A stretch of 64,000 nucleotides of DNA from Chloroflexi bacterium AL-N1 (GCA_013122435.1 WYDT01000007.1:1-64000); one strand, 5' to 3'. Numbered from the stretch's first letter, positions 28,170 to 37,573 are shown. Numbers and translations are program-made. Notes: generated by a model not told the origin, from the sequence alone.

Positions 28170-29410
28170 TACAAACTCCTGCGGAGACGATTACGTAAGA
28201 TAATTGCAGTTGCGTTAAGCGTTAATAGTACGGCAAGGAGCACAATAATAGCTGCCCCTGCACTATTACGGAATTGAAGATTTGCGTCTTTGGACCAATT
28301 GTAGATCTGAATAGGAATAGCCGTAAAACTTGAAAATGGCCCAGAAGGATCCACAGAAATAAACGTAGCTGCGCCGATAACGACGAGTGGGGCGGTTTCA
28401 CCAATAGCACGTGACATGGACAGAATCGTTCCCGTAAGAATACCTGGAAATGCATATGGTAATACATGGTTCCAGATGGTTTGCCACTGAGTTGCTCCGA
28501 GACCATAGCTAGCTTGTCGCAACGAGCTAGGAACGGCACGAATAGCTTCTTGTCCACTGATGATAATAATAGGGAGAATCAACAGTGCCATTGTCAGCGA
28601 GGCCGAGAGCACGGTGCGCCCCTGAGTAATTGGCTCTAATACACGCACAAAAATAGCCAGACCCAACATACCATAGATAATAGATGGGACACCGGCCAAA
28701 TTATTGATGTTTGTTTGAATAATACGATTGAGCCAGTTGTCCTTAGCATATTCCTCAAGATAGATCGCCGCTCCAACCCCCAGTGGAAATGCCACTATCA
28801 TGGTGATAAAGATCATCCATAGGGTACCAAAGAAGGCGGTACGTATACCTGCCTGAAAAGGAACACTTGACATGGAGTCGGTTAGAAAATCTCCATTAAG
28901 CCACGAATTAAACTCAAGTTCGGCCCGTGGGTATTGCTCGCGCACCTCAGCTTCAATTGCTGTACGGCTAAATAGTGATTCTAACAGCGACCAGCTTTCA
29001 ACCACTTCTTGTTCAAGTACTTCTACTTGAATAATATCAAGGAGATCTTCCTGAGTACGTTCTGCAAGAGGAGTCTCACGCTCTAGTCGACGGATAATAC
29101 GACCAGAAAGATTTTCCTGAGCAATAACGAGTAACTCTTCCTGTGGTAATTCTGCAAGAGGGCGTTCAGCGAGGGTTGTTGGATCAACTCTGTTTTGAAT
29201 CGCAATATACCCAAAGGATTGATCGACAATCCGAATGAGCAGGGTTAACAAGATCATGATGCCGAAAGTGGTACAACTAAGGAGGACAATCTGCCAAATT
29301 CTACCTTGCGATCGACGTGATGAGACATTTTTACGAATACCTTCGCCTTTCGGCAAGGATCCCGTAGAATGTGCTTTCTGTTCAGGCATTTCTGGTGTTT
29401 CCATACTCAT
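28169..29410 (-). CDS. pstA: Phosphate ABC transporter permease PstA with long extra domain
   Basis: This 413-residue permease subunit is about 120 residues longer than usual. After the first helix ([19 protein letters not shown]), a charged, Glu-rich segment of about 110 residues is inserted (repeated LAE/L-E-T-P-L motifs, with [20 protein letters not shown]), predicted outside the membrane. The normal permease core then begins ([20 protein letters not shown]). The core contains the EAA-type loop [20 protein letters not shown]. It overlaps pstC by four bases (ATGA), with GGGAGG upstream. Confidence 0.93.
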   Translation of the reverse strand: MSMETPEMPEQKAHSTGSLPKGEGIRKNVSSRRSQGRIWQIVLLSCTTFGIMILLTLLIRIVDQSFGYIAIQNRVDPTTLAERPLAELPQEELLVIAQENLSGRIIRRLERETPLAERTQEDLLDIIQVEVLEQEVVESWSLLESLFSRTAIEAEVREQYPRAELEFNSWLNGDFLTDSMSSVPFQAGIRTAFFGTLWMIFITMIVAFPLGVGAAIYLEEYAKDNWLNRIIQTNINNLAGVPSIIYGMLGLAIFVRVLEPITQGRTVLSASLTMALLILPIIIISGQEAIRAVPSSLRQASYGLGATQWQTIWNHVLPYAFPGILTGTILSMSRAIGETAPLVVIGAATFISVDPSGPFSSFTAIPIQIYNWSKDANLQFRNSAGAAIIVLLAVLLTLNATAIILRNRLRRSL

Positions 29411-30369
29411 TCGTATACCTCCCGGAACCGCCGTACAACAAACCGACTGATAATGTTTAACGTAAGTGTGATGAGGAAAAGCAATAAACCAATGGCAAAA
29501 ATACTATTGTAGTCGGGTGTATTGTAGCTTATATCGCCACCGCTGATACGTGCGATATAGCCGGTCATTGTTTCTGCAGCCTGGAATGGGTCGTAAGTAA
29601 AGGCTGGACCAGAACCGGCAGCCAGTGCGACGATCATGGTTTCTCCAATGGCACGGGAAATACCAATAATACAGGCTGAAATGACACCAGAAAGTGCAGC
29701 AGGAAACACGATTTTTGTCGCGGTTTCAAATCGTGTCGATCCGAGACCATACGCGGCCTGGCGCAGTGACTGCGGAACAGCACTCAAGGCATCTTCACTC
29801 AGTGAGGCAATGAGTGGGATAATGAGAATTCCGACTACAATACCTGCTGATGCAGTGTTTTGGAAGCTAACGGTTTCTCGCCCAAAGATGGACATTAACA
29901 ACGGTGTCATAAAGGTAATGGCGAAGTATCCATAGACAACGGTTGGCACACCTGCCAATATCTCAAGGACTGGTTTAAGGATGCCCCGCACACGTGGTGA
30001 GGCGTATTCGCTAAGATACAGAGCAGAACCTAGCCCAATAGGTATAGCAATAACCATGGCAATAACACTAACAACAAGCGTTGCATTTACCAGTGGTAAT
30101 ACGCCATACGAACCAGTTTCTGGTCGCCATTCCGTCGACGTAAGAAATTCAGTGATGGTTATTTCATCTAGACCAAAAAAGAGCAGCGATTCTTGTCCTA
30201 AGACATAAACGATACCAAGTGTTGTGAAGATAGAAACAATGCCGCAGATAAACAATAACCCCTGAATGGCAGCTTCGCCAAGACGGGGTTGTTTCCGCAA
30301 GTCAAGCGGGGCGGCGGTAGCGCTCGCTACTGGGCGGCTTTGAGCGCTCGTGCTGATTTGCTCTTCCAT
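29407..30369 (-). CDS. pstC: Phosphate ABC transporter permease PstC
   Basis: This 320-residue inner-membrane permease partners PstA. It has six hydrophobic segments, beginning with LLFICGIVSIFTTLGIVYVLG, and the coupling loop QAAYGLGSTRFETATKIVFP. FFGLDEITITEFLTSTEWRP and YGVLPLVNATLVVS are PstC-typical. It is separated from pstS by about 270 bases holding a terminator and Pho-box-like repeats, so it may have its own promoter. Confidence 0.95.
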   Translation of the reverse strand: MEEQISTSAQSRPVASATAAPLDLRKQPRLGEAAIQGLLFICGIVSIFTTLGIVYVLGQESLLFFGLDEITITEFLTSTEWRPETGSYGVLPLVNATLVVSVIAMVIAIPIGLGSALYLSEYASPRVRGILKPVLEILAGVPTVVYGYFAITFMTPLLMSIFGRETVSFQNTASAGIVVGILIIPLIASLSEDALSAVPQSLRQAAYGLGSTRFETATKIVFPAALSGVISACIIGISRAIGETMIVALAAGSGPAFTYDPFQAAETMTGYIARISGGDISYNTPDYNSIFAIGLLLFLITLTLNIISRFVVRRFREVYE

Positions 30370-30455
30370 GCTGAACGTACCTCTTCAGAGAACTGTGGAT
30401 GCGGATAACATCAAGACAACTTGCTTCTGCAAAATAATACCACTTTTTACACATG

Positions 30456-30493
30456 AGATTTCTTAACAGAATGACCAAGATTTCTTAACAGAA
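30456..30493. promoter_or_regulatory. Paired TTAACA repeats upstream of pstC (possible Pho box)
   Basis: The 16-base sequence AGATTTCTTAACAGAA occurs twice, at 30456-30471 and 30478-30493, exactly 22 bases apart (two helical turns). Its core TTAACA resembles the PhoP consensus of Bacillus. It lies about 90-125 bases upstream of pstC. Confidence 0.5.
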
Positions 30494-30596
30494 CGAAGCA
30501 CATAACAAAAAAATACAATCTGTGGATGAACACAGTGCCGCTATCGATGTTTTATCTCTGAACGAATAGGTTATATGCACGAATAAAACGGGCAAA

Positions 30597-30627
30597 GTGC
30601 CAATGCTACATTGTGTAGCATTGGCAC
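30597..30627 (-). terminator. Terminator or attenuator after pstS
   Basis: A perfect 14-bp stem (30597-30610 with 30614-30627) with a 3-base loop lies just past the pstS stop. On the minus strand it is followed by TTTGCCCGTTTT. It probably lets pstS be made in excess over pstCAB. Confidence 0.8.
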
Positions 30628-30643
30628 AAGATACAAACGCTTC

Positions 30644-31948
30644 CTACTCGCCTACAGCATCAATCCACTTTTGCTTGGCATCGTTGATGGCTTCCGTACT
30701 GGCTGGGAAGTAACCTACCTCAACCACTTCGTCGTTGACATTGGTCAGGAAGTAGTTGATGAACGAGGCTACCTGTGGCTTCTCAGTCATAATACCAGCA
30801 TCAGAGTAGATGAACAATGGGCGACTGAGTGGGTATTCGTTGCTCTCGGCGGTTTCTGCGGTTGGTGCGACCCCGTCGATTGACAGTGCTCTGAGCATAT
30901 CTTCGCTTTGCTGGAAGAAGGCATAACCAAAGAAACCGATGGCAAATGGATTGGCTGCCACACCCTGCACCAGCACATTGTCATCTTCACTCAACGACAG
31001 ATTGGCTGCATCCAGCATCAGTACACGTGCAGCTTCATCTACTGCATCATCAAAGCCTTCATCATCTGCTGGTGGCAATGCGTCAAGGGTTTCCTGGGTG
31101 AATGGTGCAATAGGTGTACCTGTTTCAACCGACTCTTCCAGTGCAGCTCGGAAGATTTCCTCATCGAAGTAGTCGAAGGTACCACTATCGGTACCAGGGA
31201 TGAACCGCTCAATTGGCTCAGCAGGCCAATCAGGGTTTACATCAGCCCAAGTTTCAGCAGTCGAGAAAATCAAGCGTAGTTCGTCGGCTGTCACATCTTC
31301 GAGGAAATCGTTTTCCTGGTTGACTACAATGGCCAGTGCATCGGTACCAACGCGGAATTCGATTGGCTCACGCCCATTTTCCTGACATGCGGCAACTTCA
31401 TCATCATTGATTGCACGACTTGCATTTGAAATATCGGTCTCGGCACTTACACAGAAGCGCTCGAAGCCACCACCGGAACCGATGGATGAAATTTCGATGT
31501 TACCAGCATAACCATCTTCGATGAAAATGTCGGCCATGCGCTGGGCCAGCGGGAAGACGGTGGAGCTACCAGCGGTGATGATGTCGCCTTCAACGGTAGC
31601 CGGATCAACATCGGGAAGCTGAAGTACTTCCGCGGAAGCCTCTTCCGCTGGGGCTTCTTCGGTAGCTTCTTCTTCAGGAGTGGCTTCTTCGGCAGCCGGG
31701 GCTTCTTCGGTAGCTTCCTCAGCCGGCATCTCTTCTTCAGGAGTGGCTTCCTCAGCCGGCATCTCTTCTTCAGGAGTGGCTTCCTCAGCCGGCATCTCTT
31801 CTTCAGGAGTGGCTTCTTCGGCAGCCGGGGCTTCTTCGGTTGCTGGGGCTTCTGTTGTGGTACCGCCGCCACCACATGCGGCAATGATTGGGACTACGAG
31901 GACAAGCAATAAAATAAGAGCTGCTTGTCGTTTTAAGGTAATAAGCAT
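30644..31948 (-). CDS. pstS: Phosphate-binding lipoprotein with acidic repeat linker
   Basis: This 434-residue solute-binding protein of the Pst system starts at 31948, 9 bases after AAGGAG. The lipoprotein signal ends VVPIIAAC, followed by GGGG. A linker of about 80 residues is made of Ala/Glu/Pro/Thr repeats (ATPEEEMPAEE three times). The PBP-II domain has GSSTVFPLAQRMADIF, SIGSGGGFERFC, DISNASRAI and PGTDSGTFDYF, which are PstS phosphate-binding motifs. It is the first gene of the operon. Confidence 0.95.
   Translation of the reverse strand: MLITLKRQAALILLLVLVVPIIAACGGGGTTTEAPATEEAPAAEEATPEEEMPAEEATPEEEMPAEEATPEEEMPAEEATEEAPAAEEATPEEEATEEAPAEEASAEVLQLPDVDPATVEGDIITAGSSTVFPLAQRMADIFIEDGYAGNIEISSIGSGGGFERFCVSAETDISNASRAINDDEVAACQENGREPIEFRVGTDALAIVVNQENDFLEDVTADELRLIFSTAETWADVNPDWPAEPIERFIPGTDSGTFDYFDEEIFRAALEESVETGTPIAPFTQETLDALPPADDEGFDDAVDEAARVLMLDAANLSLSEDDNVLVQGVAANPFAIGFFGYAFFQQSEDMLRALSIDGVAPTAETAESNEYPLSRPLFIYSDAGIMTEKPQVASFINYFLTNVNDEVVEVGYFPASTEAINDAKQKWIDAVGE
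31715..31813. repeat. Three perfect 33-bp tandem repeats inside pstS
   Basis: Units at 31715-31747, 31748-31780 and 31781-31813 are identical and encode the acidic linker motif. Similar partial copies flank them. In-frame changes in copy number would alter linker length only. Confidence 0.9.
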
Positions 31949-32126
31949 CTGAAAAAACTCCTTCATTCAGAAAGATTTCTAAATGTACTTAAACATTACA
32001 AAACGTGATAACTATAGACATCTACCTGGTCTTGGATGCACCTCCTTGGCACAATACAACCACAGCTCTACATGTGTTGGAACGTGCGTATGATACCCAC
32101 GTCCTATTAAGCGCGGGACAAACTAA

Positions 32127-32143
32127 TGTTAATCTTGTGTTAA
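32127..32143 (-). promoter_or_regulatory. Pho-box-like direct repeat upstream of pstS
   Basis: On the minus strand TTAACA occurs twice with 11-base periodicity (32132-32127 and 32143-32138), matching the spacing and consensus of PhoP boxes. It lies about 180 bases upstream of the pstS start. Confidence 0.55.
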
Positions 32144-32158
32144 GAGTTGCGGGTTTTT

Positions 32159-32181
32159 GGGAGGGAAACTTGTTCCCTCCC
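32159..32181. terminator. GC-rich hairpin between pstS leader and coiled-coil gene
   Basis: GGGAGGGAA (32159-32167) and TTCCCTCCC (32173-32181) form a perfect 9-bp stem with loop ACTTG. It lies just past the minus-strand gene ending at 32189, but on that strand it is followed by AAAAA rather than T, so terminator function is uncertain. Confidence 0.45.
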
Positions 32182-32188
32182 TATAGGA

Positions 32189-32941
32189 TTAGTAAGCTGC
32201 ACCTGTTTGCGTAAGTGCGGTGTCAAGGACTCGTTGGAAAGCATCCATATCAGCTTTAAGGTCGCTCAGCCGTTGTGCAACCTGGTTTGAGGTGGTGTTT
32301 GCGCTCACAGCATCAGCAGTGCGTAGACGCACCGTTTCGGCCAGCACATTGTCGAGGCTGGCCGAGATATTCTGGAGTTGTGCGTTGATACGTCCACGGT
32401 ACGTTTCCAGGTCGCGGGCATTGTTTTGTTTACCCACCAGAGCGTCGCGTGTTTCTTGCAATTGTTGGATGGTGTACTGATCTATCGTAGTAGTAAGTTG
32501 CTGATCAATTGTGTTGATTCGATCCTGCAACGATTGCGCGTTGACCGTTGTCAGGTAACGCTCGATGATTTCGCCTTTCTCACAGAGCCTGTAGGCTTCT
32601 TCAACCAGTTCTTGCGCCTGATCGCCGACAGGTATCAGAATATTGCGAAGTGGCCCTGGAGCTTGTGCGACGCTTTGACCAATCTCACGTTGTGTGCGTT
32701 CAATGGTCTCAAATTGATTACGGAGCGTTGCACTGGCCAGCCGTCGCCGTGGTGTTTGCTGGGCCTGTTGTTGCACATTTGGATCGTGTGCACTGAGAAA
32801 AACCATGCTGCCATATGCCAGCACGCCAAGTGGTAGCAGCCACAGTGCAATAGTTAGTCCCGCTAAGATAGCGCTAATCAGGACGATCAGTGCGAGCGGC
32901 TGGCGGGCGGCAAATTCATAGTTTGGTGATCTGTTCGTCAT
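32189..32941 (-). CDS. Membrane-anchored coiled-coil protein of unknown function
   Basis: This is a 250-residue protein. One long hydrophobic segment or hairpin spans residues 15-50 (LALIVLISAILAGLTIALWL, then LGVLAYGSMVFLS). The rest is predicted alpha-helical and rich in Gln, Glu, Ala and Leu (for example LQDRINTIDQQLTTTIDQY), typical of a coiled coil. I recognise no family. It lies 23 bases after the VWA gene, so the three genes from 35916 to 32189 probably form one unit. It may be a membrane scaffold for the two solute-binding-like proteins; this is inference from position. Confidence 0.7.
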   Translation of the reverse strand: MTNRSPNYEFAARQPLALIVLISAILAGLTIALWLLPLGVLAYGSMVFLSAHDPNVQQQAQQTPRRRLASATLRNQFETIERTQREIGQSVAQAPGPLRNILIPVGDQAQELVEEAYRLCEKGEIIERYLTTVNAQSLQDRINTIDQQLTTTIDQYTIQQLQETRDALVGKQNNARDLETYRGRINAQLQNISASLDNVLAETVRLRTADAVSANTTSNQVAQRLSDLKADMDAFQRVLDTALTQTGAAY

Positions 32942-32964
32942 CAGCTGTGACTCCCATTGTCAAT

Positions 32965-34686
32965 TTAGAAGAACGTAGCAATATCACGGTAGACTTCTTC
33001 GATATTTGTAGGGCTACTCTCATATGATTTCGCTCCCGATGATGTGGAGATACTATCCAGCAATTCCGTATCAACATCAGTACCGGTACCGTAGGCAATC
33101 GTGAATATCTTAATACTATAGCCTTCCGTATTCCCCTGTAGTTGATCAACAAGTGTGCTGGGATTCCCGGCGCTGTCGGTATCGTCACCGTCGCTCAGCA
33201 CCACAATAGCACGAATGCGCTCTCCTGGTGGTTCTGTGTTCAGTTGTGTGTACACTTCACCCACCGTATCGATCAGACGGGTGCCGCCCTGCGGGAAAAG
33301 CCCACCGATACGATCAAGTAACTCCTGACGTTTGGGGCCAATGGGCGACATGGGACTCAATTCGGTGGCAGTGCTGTTAAAAATGGTGACACCCAGACCA
33401 TCTTCTTCTGAAAGTTGTTCAACAAATGATCTCAGCGCTACTTTGGCATTCTCCAGCCGATTCTCGTCAGCCATACTGCCTGAAACGTCGAGCACCACCA
33501 TCACATCAACCCGTTTTTTGTTTTCGCCCCAGGCCTCACGCACAGCACTAATGACATCAGCATCAGGAACGCTCAACAGTGTTTCCGGTTGTTGTGGGTC
33601 AACACCGTTGGCGGTTTCAATGGGTGCTCCAATGGGAATATCCGGGTCGGCTGGTCGAAAGCCAAACTCAAGTGCCCGTTGTTGTTGCTCAGTAGCCAGG
33701 AGGTAGTCACGAAATGCTTCGGCAGCAGCGCGTTGCTCATCATCGACCCACGGCGCATTGAGGATAGCATAAGGGTGGTCGCTCCAGAAGGTGCCTTCTT
33801 TGGGATACACCGCTACAACTGGTAGGGTGGTGTTGTACAGCGATGTGTCGTATGACTGAACCACCAGATTTTCGTAGAGCACTGCAGCAGAAAGGTACGA
33901 AGGTCCACGGTCAAACATCTGGTTGGCAAAGAACCCGGTGCTGCGGCCATAATGAATTACGCCACTTTCGACATCGGCGATAAATTCGGCGGTTTCTGGT
34001 TGCTGGACATCGGCGACGGTAAGATCGCGTGTTTTGCCGGTCGCTGCATAGGTCGTTGCAATGATGCTCACGATACCGCTATTCGAGAAGTCGGGGTGGG
34101 TATGCCCAAACTTAAAGCTGCCCCATTCAGGATGTCCGTAGTCGGCCCAGGTGCTATCACCACGAGCGAGTCCGGCAATGTCAGACCAACCAATGGGCGT
34201 GTTGGGCCAACCGAGGGCATTGGCCATAGGTTCCCACATGGCTATAACAACGGGACTCAGAACCAGTGGGGGTGAGTCAGGGCTCACAAGTGCTTCACCT
34301 TCGTTGGTCTGTGCCCAGCGAGCATTGGCTACCGGTATCAGAATGCTACTCGCTGGACTCCACACTGTCGGCTGTGCTTCGCCATTCAGAATTTGCTCAA
34401 GCGATTCGTTTGAACCAATGGGTGTGGCTGTTACATAGATAGGACTACCGCCAGTTGATGGGTTTTCTTGGGCATTAAACTCGGTAACAACGGCCTCCAT
34501 CCACTGTTCTTTCTCGCTGCCGTATAAAACGGTAATTTCAAGAGAACCGGTTGGTGCGTCAGGGGCATTCTCCGGCGAGTCGTCTGTAGCAGTTTCTGCA
34601 TCACCAAAATTAACACTGCATGCCATTGCGAGTGTGCTGATGAACAGAACGAACATTATCGCAGAAACACGGTTATGGTATCGCAT
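32965..34686 (-). CDS. Lipoprotein with solute-binding-like and VWA domains
   Basis: This 573-residue protein has a lipoprotein signal (FVLFISTLAMAC). Residues about 50-370 resemble an extracellular solute-binding protein (VLYGSEKEQWMEAVVTEFNA, PTVWSPASSILIPVA, YGHPEWGSFKFGHT, FWSDHPYAILNAPW). From about residue 390 a von Willebrand A domain follows with an intact metal site (DVMVVLDVSGSMADENRL, then TIFNSTA and VVLSDGDDTDS). Such fusions are known in bacteria, but the role is unclear. The N-terminal half is paralogous to the neighbouring 398-residue protein. Confidence 0.85.
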   Translation of the reverse strand: MRYHNRVSAIMFVLFISTLAMACSVNFGDAETATDDSPENAPDAPTGSLEITVLYGSEKEQWMEAVVTEFNAQENPSTGGSPIYVTATPIGSNESLEQILNGEAQPTVWSPASSILIPVANARWAQTNEGEALVSPDSPPLVLSPVVIAMWEPMANALGWPNTPIGWSDIAGLARGDSTWADYGHPEWGSFKFGHTHPDFSNSGIVSIIATTYAATGKTRDLTVADVQQPETAEFIADVESGVIHYGRSTGFFANQMFDRGPSYLSAAVLYENLVVQSYDTSLYNTTLPVVAVYPKEGTFWSDHPYAILNAPWVDDEQRAAAEAFRDYLLATEQQQRALEFGFRPADPDIPIGAPIETANGVDPQQPETLLSVPDADVISAVREAWGENKKRVDVMVVLDVSGSMADENRLENAKVALRSFVEQLSEEDGLGVTIFNSTATELSPMSPIGPKRQELLDRIGGLFPQGGTRLIDTVGEVYTQLNTEPPGERIRAIVVLSDGDDTDSAGNPSTLVDQLQGNTEGYSIKIFTIAYGTGTDVDTELLDSISTSSGAKSYESSPTNIEEVYRDIATFF

Positions 34687-34719
34687 TGAACTATCTCCAT
34701 ACTTGTATTATATTGCTTC

Positions 34720-35916
34720 TCAGCCACCTATTTCGCGTCGCCAAAGTTCGAGTAGTGTGTTGATAACGTCGCCGGGAGGTGTTTCGACTTGTTGGGCAAT
34801 ATCTACCTGTATGCCAAAGTTTTGATACTTGTTGAATGGGTTTTCGGGGTCGTCGGTTACTACCGGAATGGATGGATCTGCAGGGCGAAATCCTGATTGC
34901 AACGCCAATTCTTGCATGTCACTTGAGAGCAGGAAGTCACGGAATTGTGCCGCCGCTGCCTGCTGCTCTGATGTGGTCCAGGGTGCCTCAAGAATAGCGT
35001 ACGGGTGGTCACTAAAAAGTGTTGCTGGTGGGTAGTAGACGCGGATGTCTTGCCCCCAGCGCCCTTGTGCCGCCTCGATATTTTCAACGGCGAGGTTTTC
35101 GTACACGACCACAAAGTCATATTTACTGGGACCAAATTGCACCATGTTAGTCATAAAGGTGCCAGTGCTATCACCAAATTCAAGAACCCCCTGTTCGATG
35201 TCGGTGAGCCATGTCTGAAACTCCTGATCGAGTATGTCGGCGCTCGTGAGACCGCTGACTTTGTTGTAATAGCCATATGACATCAGGATGAGGGTTTGTG
35301 CACCACTGTTGGATGTTAGCGGTGAGGTGTGACCTAACTTGACAAAGCCCCACTCGGGATGCCCCTGTGTGCCCCAACCGCTTGGGTCGGTGATAACAGT
35401 ATGAAGCTCTTGCCAGAAGTTGTCGGGGCCATTGTCCCAGAGGGCGGCGGCCCGTTCTTCCCATGCGACCATCACCAGTGGTGTCAGGACGAGAGGTTGT
35501 GGCGCATTGGCTCCTTCGGCGACAATCGTTCCTCCGTTGCGCGCTTCCCACTCAGTTGTTAAGACTTCGACCCATAGACTGCTGGCGGGACTGAGCACCG
35601 TTGGTGGAGTATCGTTGCCCCACTCCTGTTGGGCAGTGCGTAATGCCATTTCGCGTGAGCCAACACCGATAAGCTCGATTTCGATTGGTCGTGCTCCTTC
35701 TCTAGGCGATGTAGCTTGAAACTGCTGGACTGCCTCTTCAAGCCATGCTTCCTTCTCGGTACCATACCAGATACTGATAACGACTGGTTGTTGGGCGGGG
35801 CCGAGTGATACGGGAAAGGGTGCGTACCCCACTGAGCCGAACAGCGCTGTTCCGGCGAGTGCTATCAGACAGAGTGCCAGATAACCGATACCGATGAGTC
35901 GCGCTATGTTTTGCAT
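34720..35916 (-). CDS. Solute-binding-like exported protein
   Basis: This 398-residue protein has an N-terminal hydrophobic signal or anchor (IGIGYLALCLIALAGTALF) without a lipobox. The body matches the N-terminal half of the downstream VWA protein motif for motif: WYGTEKEAWLEEAVQQF, PTVLSPASSLWVEVL, GHPEWGFVKLGHTSP, LFSDHPYAILEAPW and SGFRPADPSIPV. No permease or ATPase gene is adjacent, so it is probably not part of a standard importer. It is 33 bases upstream of the VWA gene on the same strand. Confidence 0.8.
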   Translation of the reverse strand: MQNIARLIGIGYLALCLIALAGTALFGSVGYAPFPVSLGPAQQPVVISIWYGTEKEAWLEEAVQQFQATSPREGARPIEIELIGVGSREMALRTAQQEWGNDTPPTVLSPASSLWVEVLTTEWEARNGGTIVAEGANAPQPLVLTPLVMVAWEERAAALWDNGPDNFWQELHTVITDPSGWGTQGHPEWGFVKLGHTSPLTSNSGAQTLILMSYGYYNKVSGLTSADILDQEFQTWLTDIEQGVLEFGDSTGTFMTNMVQFGPSKYDFVVVYENLAVENIEAAQGRWGQDIRVYYPPATLFSDHPYAILEAPWTTSEQQAAAAQFRDFLLSSDMQELALQSGFRPADPSIPVVTDDPENPFNKYQNFGIQVDIAQQVETPPGDVINTLLELWRREIGG

Positions 35917-36259
35917 GCCATGACCTCTGTTCTATTGATGAATATTGAGGGAGCCTTGTGCGGATGGTGTTTGATTAATCAGTTTGTTTTGTAAGTGAAC
36001 CGTCTTTCTGCTTTGATCATAAAAACGATACCAGCAATGATGGATCATATAACAGAGCTAATTGAAATACAAGCCATACATCTCATGGTTTGATCCACAT
36101 CCTTTTGCTTGTGCTATGAGGTATCTACGTATGTGAGGACAAAAGGTTGCAGAATATGCGAGAGGACATAATGGCTCTGGAGGCAAACTTGCACAACAAA
36201 ACAACATGGCAGAACGCATGCGTTCTACCATGTCTGAGCAAGAGAGAGGTTTGTATCTT
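35917..36259. other. Intergenic region with terminator
   Basis: I see no gene. It should contain the promoter of the solute-binding/VWA unit and holds the terminator hairpin at 36204-36233 of the DUF1800-DUF1501 unit. Confidence 0.5.
36204..36233 (-). terminator. Terminator of the DUF1800-DUF1501 unit
   Basis: ACATGGCAGAACGCA pairs with TGCGTTCTACCATGT with one mismatch, forming a long palindromic stem. On the minus strand it is followed by TTGTTTTGTTG, 26 bases past the DUF1501 stop. Confidence 0.75.
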
Positions 36260-37573
36260 TTAGAAGATAATCGTGCCGGGATTGCCTTTGAGAAGACCAA
36301 GTGGTTGATAGGTCTCTTGTGTTAAGCCAGGGAATACCTTACCAAGTTCTGGATTACCCAGTCGTTTACTGACCACTTCACCAAGAATGGTACGGAAGTC
36401 GGTGGTGATTTTGAGATCCTGATCTTGATCGAGGTCTTCCAGTCCGGGCCATGCGCCGTAGATTTTGCCGCCGTTGACGTTGCCGCCAAAGGTTAACATG
36501 ATGTTCCCATGGCCGTGGTCGGTACCACCGCTGGTGTTTTCACCAAGGCGCCGACCAAACTCACTCATCACGACGACGGTGAGACGATCCCAGTAATCCG
36601 AGAGATCGTTGTAGAAGGCATGGAGATTGCGCGACAGACCATCAACCAAGTCAGCAAAATACCCACCATTGGTGCCCTGGCCTTCGTGGGTATCCCAGCC
36701 GCCGAAGTCGACGGTTGCGACACGCAGGCCCAGATCGAGCTTAATCGTATGGGCAATGGTTTGTAATGCTCCGCTCAGGTCTCTGCCAGCACCATCACTT
36801 GGATAGGGGTACTTCAGATTTGGCTTGGGGACATAGTCGAAATCATCTGCGTTCTGGCTTTTCAATTGTTGGATGGCCTCGATGGTCTCAATCGTGCGTC
36901 GCCCCGTGCTGGCAAATGCACCATCTCCGGCATAGCCACGTTTGAGTGCCTCAAACAAGGTTTGGTTCTCGTCGTGGTTATAGCGCCAGGTACTTGACAA
37001 ACCGTAGCTTTCAAGACTTTTGAGTGAAATGGCGTTAGGATTGGCCATAAGGGATGCCGGTATGGCTGCACCGGATGACATGGTTGGAATGGTGCCTTCT
37101 TCACCAACCATCTGAAGGTGCCGGGTAAGCCATCCGCTGGCGGTGTTTTTATTGCCAGGCGTGCCACGCTCGATATAGTCCATGGCCTCGAAGTGGCTAC
37201 GCGTATCGTTGTTCAACCCACATGCATGGACAATGGCCATGCTGTTTTGCTGATACAGTTCGGCGAGTGGTGCCGCTTGTGGATGTAGTCCGATACTACT
37301 GGTGAAACTGCCATTATTTGGATTGATCGTGATCGGGTTTTCTAACGCAAGTGAGCTGCGTTTTTCATTATAAATCGCATCATCAAAGGGTGATACCAGG
37401 CTCAGGGCATCCCATCCGCCACGGCAGAAGAGGACGACCATGATTTCATCCGTTCCTGGTAATTGGGCTTGACTGCGCTCACCAGCAAACACCATTTGAC
37501 CAATGCGCCCGCCTGACATGGCTGCGACGGCTGTGCTGCATCCGACTAAGAATTTGCGACGTGAAAGTGACAT
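36260..37573 (-). CDS. DUF1501 Tat-exported protein
   Basis: This 437-residue protein starts with a twin-arginine signal (MSLSRRKFLVGCSTAVAAMSGG). The body resembles DUF1501, a family in the alkaline-phosphatase/sulfatase-like fold group: IMVVLFCRGGWDALSLVSP, FGGWDTHEGQGTNGGYF and VVVMSEFGRRLGENTSGGTDHGHG. The Asp/His-rich motifs look like metal ligands, but no reaction is established that I know of. It follows the DUF1800 gene by 78 bases; the two families are commonly encoded together. Confidence 0.88.
   Translation of the reverse strand: MSLSRRKFLVGCSTAVAAMSGGRIGQMVFAGERSQAQLPGTDEIMVVLFCRGGWDALSLVSPFDDAIYNEKRSSLALENPITINPNNGSFTSSIGLHPQAAPLAELYQQNSMAIVHACGLNNDTRSHFEAMDYIERGTPGNKNTASGWLTRHLQMVGEEGTIPTMSSGAAIPASLMANPNAISLKSLESYGLSSTWRYNHDENQTLFEALKRGYAGDGAFASTGRRTIETIEAIQQLKSQNADDFDYVPKPNLKYPYPSDGAGRDLSGALQTIAHTIKLDLGLRVATVDFGGWDTHEGQGTNGGYFADLVDGLSRNLHAFYNDLSDYWDRLTVVVMSEFGRRLGENTSGGTDHGHGNIMLTFGGNVNGGKIYGAWPGLEDLDQDQDLKITTDFRTILGEVVSKRLGNPELGKVFPGLTQETYQPLGLLKGNPGTIIF

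Noticed and set aside
31680..31952. Ser/Ala/Gly repeat protein on the plus strand
   Set aside because: It is the antisense reading of the pstS tandem-repeat linker.
36058..36300. 80-codon frame overlapping the end of the DUF1501 gene
   Set aside because: It covers the terminator hairpin and part of the DUF1501 coding region in another frame; no start signal.
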